Positions 25,922-34,746 of a stretch of DNA of 64,000 nt are shown here, piece after piece. The notes beneath the pieces were generated by a model, which worked only from the letters and a program-made list of their open reading frames with translations, was not told where the DNA came from and ran no database searches. Source of the DNA: Gordonia prachuapensis (lineage in GTDB: Bacteria > Actinomycetota > Actinomycetes > Mycobacteriales > Mycobacteriaceae); NCBI RefSeq assembly GCF_036350515.1, contig NZ_JAZDUE010000007.1, positions 124,001-188,000 of the forward strand, given 5' to 3'. Position 1 is the first letter of the stretch. Each line of letters opens with the position of its first letter. The position numbers were made by a program, and so were the translations under genes.

Positions 25922-27954
25922 CGTAGGAACGCGGCGGCGACGCCGGCGTCGACGGGCACGTGCAGGCCGGTGGTGTGTGAGAAGTCCGACGAGCACAGCG
26001 CGAAGGCGGCGTTGGCGATGTTCTCCGGCAACACCTCGCGCTTCAGCAGTGTCCGCTGCGCGTAGAACTTGCCGAGGTCCTTCTCCTCCACGCCGTAGAC
26101 GGCGGCGCGCTTGGCGCCCCACCCGCCGGCGAAGATGCCCGAACCGCGCACCACGCCATCGGGATTGATGCCGTTGACCTTGACGCCGTGCTCACCGAGT
26201 TCGGCGGCCAGCAGCCGCACCTGATGGGCCTGATCGGCCTTGGTGGTCGAGTAGGCGATGTTGTTCGGACCGGCGAACACCGAGTTCTTCGACGAGATGT
26301 AGAGGATGTCGCCGCCGAGCTTCTGGTCGATGAGCGCTCGGGCGGCCGCCTTCGACACCAGGAACGAGCCGCGGGCCATCACATTGTGCTGCAGGTCCCA
26401 GTCGGCGGCGGTGGTGTCCAGCAACGACTTCGACAGCGACAGACCGGCGTTGTTGACGACGAGATCGATGCCGCCGAATGCGAGCACGGTGGCATCGACG
26501 GCTGCCTGCACGGCTGCCTCGTCGGTGACGTCGGCGGCCACACCGATCGCCACGTCGCTCGACCCGATCTCTTTCGCGGCGGCCTGTGCCTTCTCGGCGT
26601 CGAGGTCGGCGATGACGACGCACGCGCCCTCGGCGGCCAGGCGTTGCGCGATGGCCTTGCCGATACCCGATGCGGCCCCGGTGACCAGCGCGATGCGCGT
26701 GGCGAGCGGTTTGGGCTTGGGCATCCGGGCCAGCTTGGCCTCTTCGAGCGCCCAATACTCGATACGGAACTTCTCCGACTCATCGATGGGGGCATACGTG
26801 GAGACGGCCTCCGCGCCGCGCATCACGTTGATGGCGTTGAGATAGAACTCGCCGGCCACGCGTGCGGTCTGCTTGTCCTTGCCGTAGCTGAACATGCCGA
26901 CGCCGGGGATGAGCACGATCGCCGGGTCGGCCCCACGCATGGCCGGGCTGTCGTCGGTGGCGTGGCGCTCGTAGTAGGCGCGGTAGTCCTGGCGGTACGT
27001 CTCGTGCAGGGTCGCCAGCCGTTCCTTGCACTCGTCCACCGTTGCCGATGCGGGCAGGTCGAGCACGAGTGGCTTGACCTTGGTGCGCAGGAAGTGATCA
27101 GGGCAGCTGGTGCCGAGTTCGGCCAGACGCGGATGTTCCTCGGCGGCAAGAAATTCGAGCACCGGGTCGACATCGGTGAAATGGCCCACCTGCGCCTTGT
27201 CGGTCGACGCCAGGCCGCGGATGAACGGTGCCAGAGCGGCCGCCTTGGCGCGGCGCTCGTCGCTCGGCAATGCACCGAACCCGTCGAGGGGCTTGCCGAA
27301 CGGCTGCGAACGTCCGTTGGCGGCGATGAACTCCTCGGCCGCTCGGATGATCTCCAGGGAGTTGGTCTCGGCCTGCTCGGACGTGTCACCCCACGCGGTG
27401 ATGCCATGGCCGCCGAGGATGCAGCCGATGGCCTGCGGGTTGGCCTTCTTGATCTCGGAGATGTCGAGGCCGAGCTGGAAACCGGGGCGCCGCCACGGCA
27501 CCCACACCACACGGTCGCCGAAGATCTTCTGCGTCAATGCCTCACCGTCAACGGAGGTGGCGATGGCGATACCGGAATCGGGATGCAGGTGATCGACGTG
27601 GGCGGCATCGACGAGCCCGTGCATGGCGGTGTCGATCGACGGTGCCGCGCCGCCCTTTCCGTGCAGGCAGTAGTCGAACGCCGCCACCATCTCGTCCTCG
27701 CGGTCGAGGCCGGGGTAGACGTCGACCAGGGCACGCATACGGTCGAGTCGCAGGACCGCGAGGCCCTTTTCGGCCAGCGTGCCGAGGTCACCGCCAGAGC
27801 CCTTCACCCAGAGCAGGTCGATGTTCTCACCGGTGACGGGATCGGTGTCGGTGCCCTTGGCGGAGGTGTTGCCGCCGGCGTAGTTGGTGTTCTTCGGATC
27901 GGAGCCGAGGCGGTTGGACCGCGAGATGAGCTCAGCAACAGTCGGGTTGGTCAT
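25918..27954 (-). CDS. Fused rhamnulose-1-phosphate aldolase / lactaldehyde dehydrogenase (SDR)
   Basis: A 678-residue bifunctional enzyme from ATG 27954. The N-terminal part (about 1-410) is a class II aldolase with zinc-binding His122 and His124 (DHLHPDSG) and the GGHG loop at 181-184. It splits rhamnulose-1-phosphate into dihydroxyacetone phosphate and L-lactaldehyde. The C-terminal part (about 418-678) is an SDR: TGAASGIG 425-432, NNAG 501-504, Ser554/555, Tyr568 and Lys572. It would oxidise lactaldehyde to lactate with NAD. The fusion (RhaD-ADH type) is known from Gram-positive and alphaproteobacterial rhamnose operons. Confidence 0.92.
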   Translation of the reverse strand: MTNPTVAELISRSNRLGSDPKNTNYAGGNTSAKGTDTDPVTGENIDLLWVKGSGGDLGTLAEKGLAVLRLDRMRALVDVYPGLDREDEMVAAFDYCLHGKGGAAPSIDTAMHGLVDAAHVDHLHPDSGIAIATSVDGEALTQKIFGDRVVWVPWRRPGFQLGLDISEIKKANPQAIGCILGGHGITAWGDTSEQAETNSLEIIRAAEEFIAANGRSQPFGKPLDGFGALPSDERRAKAAALAPFIRGLASTDKAQVGHFTDVDPVLEFLAAEEHPRLAELGTSCPDHFLRTKVKPLVLDLPASATVDECKERLATLHETYRQDYRAYYERHATDDSPAMRGADPAIVLIPGVGMFSYGKDKQTARVAGEFYLNAINVMRGAEAVSTYAPIDESEKFRIEYWALEEAKLARMPKPKPLATRIALVTGAASGIGKAIAQRLAAEGACVVIADLDAEKAQAAAKEIGSSDVAIGVAADVTDEAAVQAAVDATVLAFGGIDLVVNNAGLSLSKSLLDTTAADWDLQHNVMARGSFLVSKAAARALIDQKLGGDILYISSKNSVFAGPNNIAYSTTKADQAHQVRLLAAELGEHGVKVNGINPDGVVRGSGIFAGGWGAKRAAVYGVEEKDLGKFYAQRTLLKREVLPENIANAAFALCSSDFSHTTGLHVPVDAGVAAAFLR

Positions 27955-27985
27955 GAGTTGTTCTCCTCGAGATGTGGTCGGAAGG

Positions 27986-29146
27986 TCAGGCGCCCCAGGA
28001 GGACTGGGTTCCTCCGACGCGTTCGGCGGCAATGGTGTCGGCGTACCCGGATGCGGCGTAGGCGGCCAGCGGATCTGCGGGGAGTCCACGCTTGGCGCGT
28101 CGTTCCGCGAGCATGGGACGGACGTCGGTATAGAAGGCGTCCATCATGATGGCGTTGGCGCCCAGCACATCTCCGGCCTCCTGAGCGGCGGTCAACGCGT
28201 CCGTGTCGACGAGCGCGACGCGGGCCGTCATCTCCTGCACATTGAGTACGGAGCGGATCTGGCCGGGGATCTTCTCCTCGACGTTGTGGCACTGGTCGAG
28301 CATCAGCGCCACAGGTGACCCGGCGTCGAGCCCGCCACCGCGGACCACCTCGAACAGGATGCGGAACAACTGGAAGGGGTCCGCTGCGCCGACGATGAGG
28401 TCGTCGTCGGCGTAGAAGCGCGAGTTGAAGTCGAAGGAGCCGAGCTTTCCGAGGCGCAGCAACTGCGCGACGATGAACTCGATGTTCGTCCCGGGCGCGT
28501 GGTGCCCGGTGTCGAGGCATACCATGGCGCGCTCGCCCAGGGCGCTCACGTGGGCGTAGGAGGTTCCCCAGTCGGGGACGTCGGTCACGTACGTGGCGGG
28601 CTCGAAGAACTTGTACTCCAACACAAGGCGCTGGTCGTCGCTGATGTGCTGGTAGATGGTGGCCAGCGACTCGGCCAACCGGTCCTGGCGCCCACGGATG
28701 TCGCCCTGGCCGGGGTAGTTGGTGCCGTCGGCGAGCCAGATCTTGAGGTCGCGTGATCCGGTCTCGCCCATCACGTCGATGCAGGCGAGGTGGTGGTCGA
28801 TGGCCTTCTGCCGCACCGTCTTGTCGGTGTGGGTGAGGCTTCCGAACTTGTAGTCGTCGTCCTGGAAGGTGTTCGAGTTGATGGTGCCCAGACGCAACCC
28901 GTGGTCACCTGCGTAGCGGGCCAGCTCACGGTAGTCGTCGACGGTGTCCCACGGGATGTGCAGGGCGACGGTCGGTGCCAGCCCGGTGAGTTCGTGGACT
29001 TTCGCGGCGTCGGCGATCTTCTCGTGGATCGTGCGTGGGGTACCCGGTGTGCCGAACACCTTGAACCGGGTACCGGAGTTGCCGAATGCCCAGGAGGGTA
29101 GTTCAATCTCGAGATTGTCGAGGACCGTGTCGTCGAATGTGGTCAT
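27986..29146 (-). CDS. rhaI: L-rhamnose isomerase (Gram-positive type)
   Basis: A 386-residue TIM-barrel sugar isomerase converting L-rhamnose to L-rhamnulose. The sequence LPSWAFGNSGTRFKVF at the start and DTGHHAPGTNIEFI and DFNSRFYADDDL later are typical of the RhaI subtype found in Streptomyces and relatives, which is related to xylose isomerases and unlike E. coli RhaA. The start is ATG 29146. There are 31 bases between its stop and the aldolase start. A LacI-type operator lies at 29221 in the 103-base gap before it. Confidence 0.9.
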   Translation of the reverse strand: MTTFDDTVLDNLEIELPSWAFGNSGTRFKVFGTPGTPRTIHEKIADAAKVHELTGLAPTVALHIPWDTVDDYRELARYAGDHGLRLGTINSNTFQDDDYKFGSLTHTDKTVRQKAIDHHLACIDVMGETGSRDLKIWLADGTNYPGQGDIRGRQDRLAESLATIYQHISDDQRLVLEYKFFEPATYVTDVPDWGTSYAHVSALGERAMVCLDTGHHAPGTNIEFIVAQLLRLGKLGSFDFNSRFYADDDLIVGAADPFQLFRILFEVVRGGGLDAGSPVALMLDQCHNVEEKIPGQIRSVLNVQEMTARVALVDTDALTAAQEAGDVLGANAIMMDAFYTDVRPMLAERRAKRGLPADPLAAYAASGYADTIAAERVGGTQSSWGA

Positions 29147-29220
29147 GAGTGAGGGGTCTTTCGAGGTTGGGGTCCCCGCCGCCGGCGTCGAGGAGGATGC
29201 ACCGGCGGCGGGGAGGATTG

Positions 29221-29232
29221 TGGAACGTTTCA
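29221..29232. promoter_or_regulatory. Internal LacI-type operator before rhaI
   Basis: TGGAACGTTTCA differs by one base from the perfect palindrome core TGAAACGTTTCA found at 31130-31149. It sits between the transporter gene and rhaI, about 75 bases before the rhaI start, and could control an internal promoter or act as an auxiliary operator. Confidence 0.55.
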
Positions 29233-29249
29233 ATCTCGCGTGGCCGGAC

Positions 29250-30611
29250 TCAGGCCGGTGTGCGAGCCGACGAGGCCGAGACCGTGACGTCGCCGGTGGC
29301 CGGTCCGTTCGGCTCGGCCAGTTCGGGTGACATCGGCGCGCCGTAGCGCTCGACCTCGATCTCCTGCAACGTCTTGCCCTGGGTCTTGGGTGCCCAGATC
29401 GCGCCGATGACGAGTGCGATCGTGAGCAGGGCGACCAGCAGGATGCCGACCGAGGTGAGTCCGGTGGCGGCCAGCATGGTCGGGAAGAAGTAGCTCAGCA
29501 GACCGGTGGCGGCGCGGACCGCGAAGAACATGATCCCCTGTGCGCTGGCGCGATATGGGGTGGCGAACAGCTCGCTGGCCCACAGGCTGTAGAAGGCCTG
29601 GGCGCCGATGCCCGACGAGATGCCCCAGAGGACGGCGAAGATCAGCATGGTCGCGATGCCGCTGTCGGTGAAGGCGACCAGGACGATCCATCCGAGGATG
29701 CCCAGTGCGGCGCCGAACACGTACAGGCCGCGCTGGGAGACCCGGTCGGCGTAGCGCATGAAGCCGAAGTAGGTGGCCAGCACGGTGCAGCCCCAGACCA
29801 GCACCTGCAGCAGGTTCTGCTGGACCTCGCTCTCCAGACCAGCGGTCTCGTAGACCCGCGGCATGAAGATCCCGGCCTGGCCGGCGACGGTGTTCCAGAA
29901 GAGGTAGATGCCGCCGAGCAGCAGCAGTGCGGTGATGTTCACCTTGCGGGAGAACAGGCCCTTGACACCGCGCGCGCCGACCGATGTCTTGATCGCCGCG
30001 GGTTCGCGGGCGGCCTCGTCGCGCCAGATCTTGGATTCCTGCAGACCTTGGCGAATCCACCAGACGATGGCCGCGACGACGAACAGGTGCAGGAAGATCA
30101 GCCGGGAACCGAGCAATCCGAGTGGTGCAAGTGCTGCGGCCAGCGCGAACCCGACCAGCGGACCGACCGACCAGGCGAGCTGAGCGGTACCGACGTGTTT
30201 CGCACGTTCGACCGATGGCGCTTCCTCGGCGATATAGGTCCAGGACGCGGGTACGCCGGCGCCCACTGCGATGCCGGTGATGATGAATGCGGCCAGCAAC
30301 ATCGAGTAGTTGACCGCGAAGGCGGCGAGCAACACACCGGCCATGTAGACGAGCAGATCGTAGGTGTAGATCTTCTTCCGCCCGAAGCGGTCACACAGCG
30401 GCCCGCCGATCGCCGCGCCGATGGCGGCGCCGAAGGCATTCGCGCTCAGCGCTGCGAGCAGGCCCACGGCGAAGTTGCTGATGCCGAACTCGTCCTGCCA
30501 GAACGCCAGGCTCGTGGCGATGGCGATGATGGAACCGGCCTCGATGTAGTTCGACATCGCGACCGCGATGGTCGCCCGCCAGCCGGTGGTGGAGCGTGCT
30601 CCTACTTTCAT
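29250..30611 (-). CDS. MFS sugar-porter family transporter, candidate L-rhamnose importer
   Basis: A 453-residue 12-TM major facilitator protein behind GGAAG. The loop between segments 2 and 3 reads GGPLCDRFGRKK, as in sugar and metabolite:H+ symporters, and AEEAPSVERAK belongs to the loop after segment 4. The location between rhaM and rhaI makes L-rhamnose the likely substrate. No ABC rhamnose transporter (RhaSTPQ) is in the window, so uptake appears to be symport-driven. Confidence 0.85.
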   Translation of the reverse strand: MKVGARSTTGWRATIAVAMSNYIEAGSIIAIATSLAFWQDEFGISNFAVGLLAALSANAFGAAIGAAIGGPLCDRFGRKKIYTYDLLVYMAGVLLAAFAVNYSMLLAAFIITGIAVGAGVPASWTYIAEEAPSVERAKHVGTAQLAWSVGPLVGFALAAALAPLGLLGSRLIFLHLFVVAAIVWWIRQGLQESKIWRDEAAREPAAIKTSVGARGVKGLFSRKVNITALLLLGGIYLFWNTVAGQAGIFMPRVYETAGLESEVQQNLLQVLVWGCTVLATYFGFMRYADRVSQRGLYVFGAALGILGWIVLVAFTDSGIATMLIFAVLWGISSGIGAQAFYSLWASELFATPYRASAQGIMFFAVRAATGLLSYFFPTMLAATGLTSVGILLVALLTIALVIGAIWAPKTQGKTLQEIEVERYGAPMSPELAEPNGPATGDVTVSASSARTPA

Positions 30612-30689
30612 GCTGCTTCCTTGCGTCGGATCTCAGTAGAGAGGGTGGGATCGGGGAGGTCAAGCCAGGTTGGGATGGGGAGTCTCCGA

Positions 30690-31067
30690 TCAGTCGAGGT
30701 GGAAGTACTCGATGAGTTCGCTGCGGACGGTGTCCGGGTTGGCGCCGTCGTCGGTGGACGGGTCGGACGTCCGCGCGGGGAGGAAGTACTGCGACATGTG
30801 GGCCTGCCAGCGGGCGTTGATGTCGGTGGCCTCCATCGCCTTGGCGGCCTGCTCGAAATCGTCGGTCTCGAGGTAGCCGACGATCATGCTGTCGTCCTCA
30901 CGGAGGAACAGCGAGTAGTTTCGCCACCCGCTCTCGCGCAGCGCGTCGAGCATCTCGGGCCAGACGGTCGTGTGGGCATCGAGGTAGTCGTCGACGCGTT
31001 CGGGCTTGAGGTGCATCACGAAACAGACGCGTTGTGTGTCGGTGTGCGTGCCGGCGGTGGCGGACAT
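30690..31067 (-). CDS. rhaM: L-rhamnose mutarotase
   Basis: A 125-residue dimeric alpha/beta-barrel enzyme that interconverts the alpha and beta anomers of L-rhamnose. The segment FVMHLKPERVDDYLDAHTTV, with the likely catalytic Tyr28 and His32, and the end SELIEYFHLD are diagnostic. ATG 31067 is chosen because GAGG lies 6 bases before it; ATG 31079 has no ribosome site. It is the first gene of the leftward rhamnose operon, with the 20-base palindrome at 31130-31149 in its promoter. Confidence 0.92.
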   Translation of the reverse strand: MSATAGTHTDTQRVCFVMHLKPERVDDYLDAHTTVWPEMLDALRESGWRNYSLFLREDDSMIVGYLETDDFEQAAKAMEATDINARWQAHMSQYFLPARTSDPSTDDGANPDTVRSELIEYFHLD

Positions 31068-31129
31068 CGGTGGCCTCATTCAGTGGTCGTTCTGTGTCAC
31101 GTTGCCGACGATGACAGTCGGACGTCGTT

Positions 31130-31149
31130 GTTTTGAAACGTTTCAAAAC
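31130..31149. promoter_or_regulatory. Perfect 20-bp LacI-type operator of the rhamnose operon
   Basis: GTTTTGAAACGTTTCAAAAC is a perfect 20-base palindrome with the central CpG typical of LacI-family operators, 63 bases before the rhaM start. It also lies 70 bases before the divergent gene at 31219 and may affect that promoter. Confidence 0.75.
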
Positions 31150-31218
31150 GTGATTGGGCTGACACTAAGGCATGGAATGTGGGGTCGTCAAGCGTCCGGC
31201 TGGTGGTATTAATGGAGT

Positions 31219-31929
31219 GTGCGTTCCACTAATGAGCACGTGCTCATCGACGAAGGTAAACGGCTTTCGGTGGTCGAGTCCCGCGGGTCGACGCGAACGA
31301 CGGCATCGTTGCGAGTCGATGGTGCGGAGGTCGGTGACGTCAGTGGCTCGATGCTCGACACCAAGGACATCGAGGCCGACGACATCAAGGTCCGGATTCG
31401 GTTCGGCCTGCGCCGTGAGGTGAAACGTGCGGAGCTGATCGGCGGTGGGGCCGAGGTGATCGGGGGCGACTGGTTCAAACCACCGGACGGGACTGCTTCG
31501 CATCGGTTGTGGCAGTTCCGGGACAAGCACCCGGGTCTCTACGCCGCGCGCCGCGTTGTCACGAGCGCACTCGGAGCAGTGGTGGCGGTCTTCGGCATCG
31601 GCGCGCTGGTGCGCGCCATAGTCGAGCGATACAGCCCCGATATCGACCTACCCGACGTGACCCTGCCGAGCGTTGACCTGCCTGACTGGATGCAGTACCT
31701 CAATCCGATGTACTGGTTGCGCGCACCGATCGACGCGATCAGGGCGTGGATGCCGTCGATGAACATCGACCTGCCGCCGTGGTTCGGAATCATTGTCCCC
31801 GTTGCCATCTCGGTGGCGCTGGCCTGGCTGGAAACCCGCCGTCAGCGCCGACGAAGATCACGATCGGCAGAGGTTGCCGGCGACCCCGACGACGAGAAAC
31901 CCACGGGACGCGACGATGCGGACCGTTGA
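31219..31929 (+). CDS. Membrane-associated protein of unknown function upstream of TetR
   Basis: A 236-residue protein. The N-terminal half (about 1-95) looks like a small beta-rich domain, then come a membrane segment (about 108-130), an Asp/Pro-rich periplasmic stretch with the repeated pattern DLPDVTLPSVDLPDW, a second segment (about 193-210) and a basic tail. I do not recognise the family. The GTG 31219 start has GGAG only one base away, so GTG 31240 is also possible. A perfect palindrome at 31232-31247 overlaps its first codons. It overlaps the following TetR gene by 14 bases. Confidence 0.6.
   Translation: MRSTNEHVLIDEGKRLSVVESRGSTRTTASLRVDGAEVGDVSGSMLDTKDIEADDIKVRIRFGLRREVKRAELIGGGAEVIGGDWFKPPDGTASHRLWQFRDKHPGLYAARRVVTSALGAVVAVFGIGALVRAIVERYSPDIDLPDVTLPSVDLPDWMQYLNPMYWLRAPIDAIRAWMPSMNIDLPPWFGIIVPVAISVALAWLETRRQRRRRSRSAEVAGDPDDEKPTGRDDADR
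31232..31247. promoter_or_regulatory. Perfect 16-bp palindrome at the start of the membrane-protein/TetR unit
   Basis: ATGAGCACGTGCTCAT is perfectly palindromic and covers the first codons of the gene at 31219, or lies just before GTG 31240 if that is the real start. It is a candidate autoregulatory site for the co-transcribed TetR protein (31916-32497). Confidence 0.45.
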
Positions 31930-32497
31930 TCCCGTCCGTCACGCGCAACGACGCGACGCGATCCTCGACCGGGCCGCCGTCGCGTTCGCCACCAAAGGTT
32001 TCGAGCCGACATCGGTCAAAGACATCTGCGCCGCGGCCGGCGTGGGATCGGGTACCTTGTTCCACTACTTCGCCGACAAACGCGCAATCTTGCATGCGAT
32101 CGTCGAACGTGACGGACGGCGTCGTGCGGACGTTCTGGCGGGCCTCGATGAGGCGGACCCGGGCCGTCGGCTCTGGGCACTCGTCGACATCCTGGCCGCC
32201 GATCTCGCAGACCCGCTCGCTGCCGGAATGGTCGCATGTCTGTTGCCGCAGATGATGATCGACGAACGACTGGCGCAGACCATGCTGGCCGACGACATGG
32301 CCGTCCACCGGCACCTTGTCGACACCATCGACCGCCTGGACACCGACATCGTTCCCGACGTGGCGGCGACCTGGATCATCCAATTCGTCGACGGGCTCTA
32401 CCTGCGCTGTGGGGACGAAGGATTCGACGTGGTCACCGAGTCAGACACCCTTCGGCTGGTGATCCGCCGTTTCCTCGGTCTCGACCGAGTTGGGTGA
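31916..32497 (+). CDS. TetR family transcriptional regulator
   Basis: A 193-residue TetR-type regulator from ATG 31916, inside the end of the upstream membrane protein gene. The helix-turn-helix (PTSVKDICAAAGVGSGTLFH) is at about residues 29-48. Its 3' end overlaps the convergent exporter gene by 57 bases. Likely targets are its own operon (palindrome at 31232) or the neighbouring exporter. Confidence 0.85.
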   Translation: MRTVDPVRHAQRRDAILDRAAVAFATKGFEPTSVKDICAAAGVGSGTLFHYFADKRAILHAIVERDGRRRADVLAGLDEADPGRRLWALVDILAADLADPLAAGMVACLLPQMMIDERLAQTMLADDMAVHRHLVDTIDRLDTDIVPDVAATWIIQFVDGLYLRCGDEGFDVVTESDTLRLVIRRFLGLDRVG

Positions 32498-33976
32498 GTG
32501 TTCGTCCGGTGCACCGCTGGCCATGGTGGCCTGCTTCGGACCGCGCACCAAGACCGCGGCGACGATCAGGACGATCGACAGGCACCCCGCCACCAGGAAC
32601 GCGGTGTGGACGCCGTCGGCACCGGCCTGCAGCGGGTCGGAGCCGTCGGCGATGGCGGATTCCGTGCCGCGCGTCATCAGGGTGATGAACAGTGCGGTAC
32701 CGGCGGCACCGGCCACCTGCTGGATGGTGCTGACGGTCGCGCTGCCGTGCGAGTAGAGTTCCGGCCCCAGCGACCCGAGCGCCGAGGTCATCAGAGGTGT
32801 CAGGCCGAACGCGATACCGGTGCTGAGGACGACGTGGGCGGCGATCACCATCCACAGCGACGAGCCCGCGTCGAGGGTGGTGAGCAGCCAGGTTCCCGCG
32901 CTGACCGCGACGGTGCCGGGCAGCACCAGTGGCCGTGCGCCGAATTTGTCGAAGAGGGCGCCGACGAAGGGGGCGAGCAGCCCCATCACGAGGCCGCCCG
33001 GCAGGAGGACGAGGCCGGTCGTGAGCACGTCCTTGCCCAGCACGTTCTGCAGATACAGCGGAAGGATGATGAGTGCGCCGAACAGGGTCAGCATGAAACC
33101 GGCCATCATCATGATCGCCAGCCGGAACGGGCCCACGGCGAAGGTGCGCAGGTCGAGCAGCGCCTGGCCACGGCCGGCGAGTTTCAGCTGGCGGACGACG
33201 AACAGGGCCAACGCGACCACGCCGACGACCAGCGGAACCCACGGCGGGACGGGCGCGTGACCGCCGGCCGACTCGCCGATGCTGCTGAGGCCGTAGACGA
33301 TGCCGCCGAAGCCGAGCGCCGACAGCGGCACCGAGATGAAGTCGAGGTGCGACGGACGTGGTTCGGTGACGTTGCGGACAAAGAGCCCGCCGAGTACCAA
33401 TGCGCCGACAGCGATGGGCAGCACGATCCAGAACATCGCCCGCCAACTCAGGGATTGCAGGATCAGGCCGGATGTCGTCGGGCCGATCGCGGGGGCGACC
33501 GAGATGACGATCGCGACCAGACCCATGGTGCGACCCCGGGAGTGCTCGGGGATCACGTTGAGGATCGTGGTCATCAGCAGCGGGACCATCAGGGCGGTGC
33601 CGCTCGCCTGGACGATCCGCGCGGTGAGCAGTACCTCGAATCCGGGAGCGAGCGCTGCGAGCAGCGTGCCGGCGGCGAACAGCGACATCGCCGTGATGTA
33701 GACCGACCGGAGCGTGAAGCGTTGCAGGATGTAGCCGGTGGTCGGGATGACAGTGGCCATCGTGAGCAGAAAACCGCTGGTCAGCCATTGTGCGGTCCCG
33801 GCGGTGATGTCGAGATCGGTCATGAGGGTCGGTAGTGCGACGCTCAGGATCGTCTCGTTGAGGATCATCACGAACGCCGCGATCAGCAGCAGCCCGATCA
33901 GCACGACGGCACTTCGATCGGCCGTCGTCTCGGTGCGTTCGGTGGTGGAACCACCGAGTGCCACGTCCTCGCTCAC
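32441..33976 (-). CDS. MFS exporter, DHA2/EmrB-QacA (14-TM) family
   Basis: A 511-residue proton-linked multidrug-type exporter. It starts at GTG 33976 behind GGGAG. Typical features are LNETILSVALPTLM in segment 1, the antiporter motif region SVAPAIGPTTSGLI in segment 5, and about 14 membrane segments with a hydrophilic C-terminus. It is divergent from the TetR at 34093, with a strong palindrome at 34034-34050 between them. Confidence 0.9.
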   Translation of the reverse strand: MSEDVALGGSTTERTETTADRSAVVLIGLLLIAAFVMILNETILSVALPTLMTDLDITAGTAQWLTSGFLLTMATVIPTTGYILQRFTLRSVYITAMSLFAAGTLLAALAPGFEVLLTARIVQASGTALMVPLLMTTILNVIPEHSRGRTMGLVAIVISVAPAIGPTTSGLILQSLSWRAMFWIVLPIAVGALVLGGLFVRNVTEPRPSHLDFISVPLSALGFGGIVYGLSSIGESAGGHAPVPPWVPLVVGVVALALFVVRQLKLAGRGQALLDLRTFAVGPFRLAIMMMAGFMLTLFGALIILPLYLQNVLGKDVLTTGLVLLPGGLVMGLLAPFVGALFDKFGARPLVLPGTVAVSAGTWLLTTLDAGSSLWMVIAAHVVLSTGIAFGLTPLMTSALGSLGPELYSHGSATVSTIQQVAGAAGTALFITLMTRGTESAIADGSDPLQAGADGVHTAFLVAGCLSIVLIVAAVLVRGPKQATMASGAPDEHSPNSVETEETADHQPKGV

Positions 33977-34033
33977 AGTCGACTCCCACTCAGCTCTTCG
34001 GCAAACACAGCGAGCATAACCTAGATGTCACTG

Positions 34034-34050
34034 ACTGCCATATTGGCAGT
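34034..34050. promoter_or_regulatory. Palindromic operator between exporter and TetR
   Basis: ACTGCCA-TAT-TGGCAGT has perfect 7-base arms around a 3-base centre, in the 116-base divergent gap. It is very likely the binding site for the TetR at 34093. Confidence 0.65.
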
Positions 34051-34092
34051 TCATGAAGCACGGGGGGATCGGGAGCGGCTACGCTGACCGCC

Positions 34093-34746
34093 ATGATCGA
34101 CACGTCGCAGCAGGTCGGGGACCTACGGGCTCGGCGACGGAATGCCACCCGCATCGAGATCCAACAAGCCGCATTGGAGCTGTTCGAGGAGAACGGATTC
34201 GAGGCCACCACGGTCGACGAGATCGCGGCTGCCGCCGGTGTCTCCCCGCGGACGTTCTTCCGATACTTCCCGACCAAAGAAGAATGCGTGCTGTTCGATC
34301 TCTACGGCTTCGATGAAGCGCTCGAGTCGTGTCTGCGTGCGGTCGATCCCGCGGACTTCGCTCTCGCCGATATCGAGTCGGCCTACCGCGATGTGATTGC
34401 AGGATTCGATGATCAGCGCAGCGAAGTCGCGGCGAACTTCAAGCGCATTCAGAAGCTCGTGCTGGCCACGCCGGCGCTCAGTCGCGCAGCGCTGGGGAGA
34501 TATACGGACAAGTCGCGGCAACTCCCCGAGATGATCGGCGCGGGCACGTCGGCACGAAGCCGCGTTCACGTGCGGATGATCATCGAGATCGCGAACCTCG
34601 AGGTGCAGTGCGCCTTCGAGGAGTGGGCCGAGTCTGACGATGTCGGCGACGAGGGCGAACGCGAGCTGTTGGCGATCTATGACGACGTGTGTGCTCGGAT
34701 GCGGACTCTCGGAGGAGTCGCTACCCGCTCAGCCGAGAACGCGTGA
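34093..34746 (+). CDS. TetR family regulator divergent from exporter
   Basis: A 217-residue TetR-type repressor with the helix-turn-helix at about residues 40-60 (TTVDEIAAAAGVSPRTFFRY), a form common in mycofactocin and exporter regulators. The C-terminal domain is acidic. It is paired with the exporter at 32441-33976 through the palindrome at 34034. It overlaps the convergent acyl-CoA dehydrogenase gene by 18 bases. Confidence 0.88.
   Translation: MIDTSQQVGDLRARRRNATRIEIQQAALELFEENGFEATTVDEIAAAAGVSPRTFFRYFPTKEECVLFDLYGFDEALESCLRAVDPADFALADIESAYRDVIAGFDDQRSEVAANFKRIQKLVLATPALSRAALGRYTDKSRQLPEMIGAGTSARSRVHVRMIIEIANLEVQCAFEEWAESDDVGDEGERELLAIYDDVCARMRTLGGVATRSAENA

Noticed and set aside
32498..33989. 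Long open frames overlapping the 14-TM exporter on both strands
   Set aside because: They are Arg/His/Asp-rich shadows without membrane segments or family motifs, while the exporter frame shows 14 hydrophobic segments.
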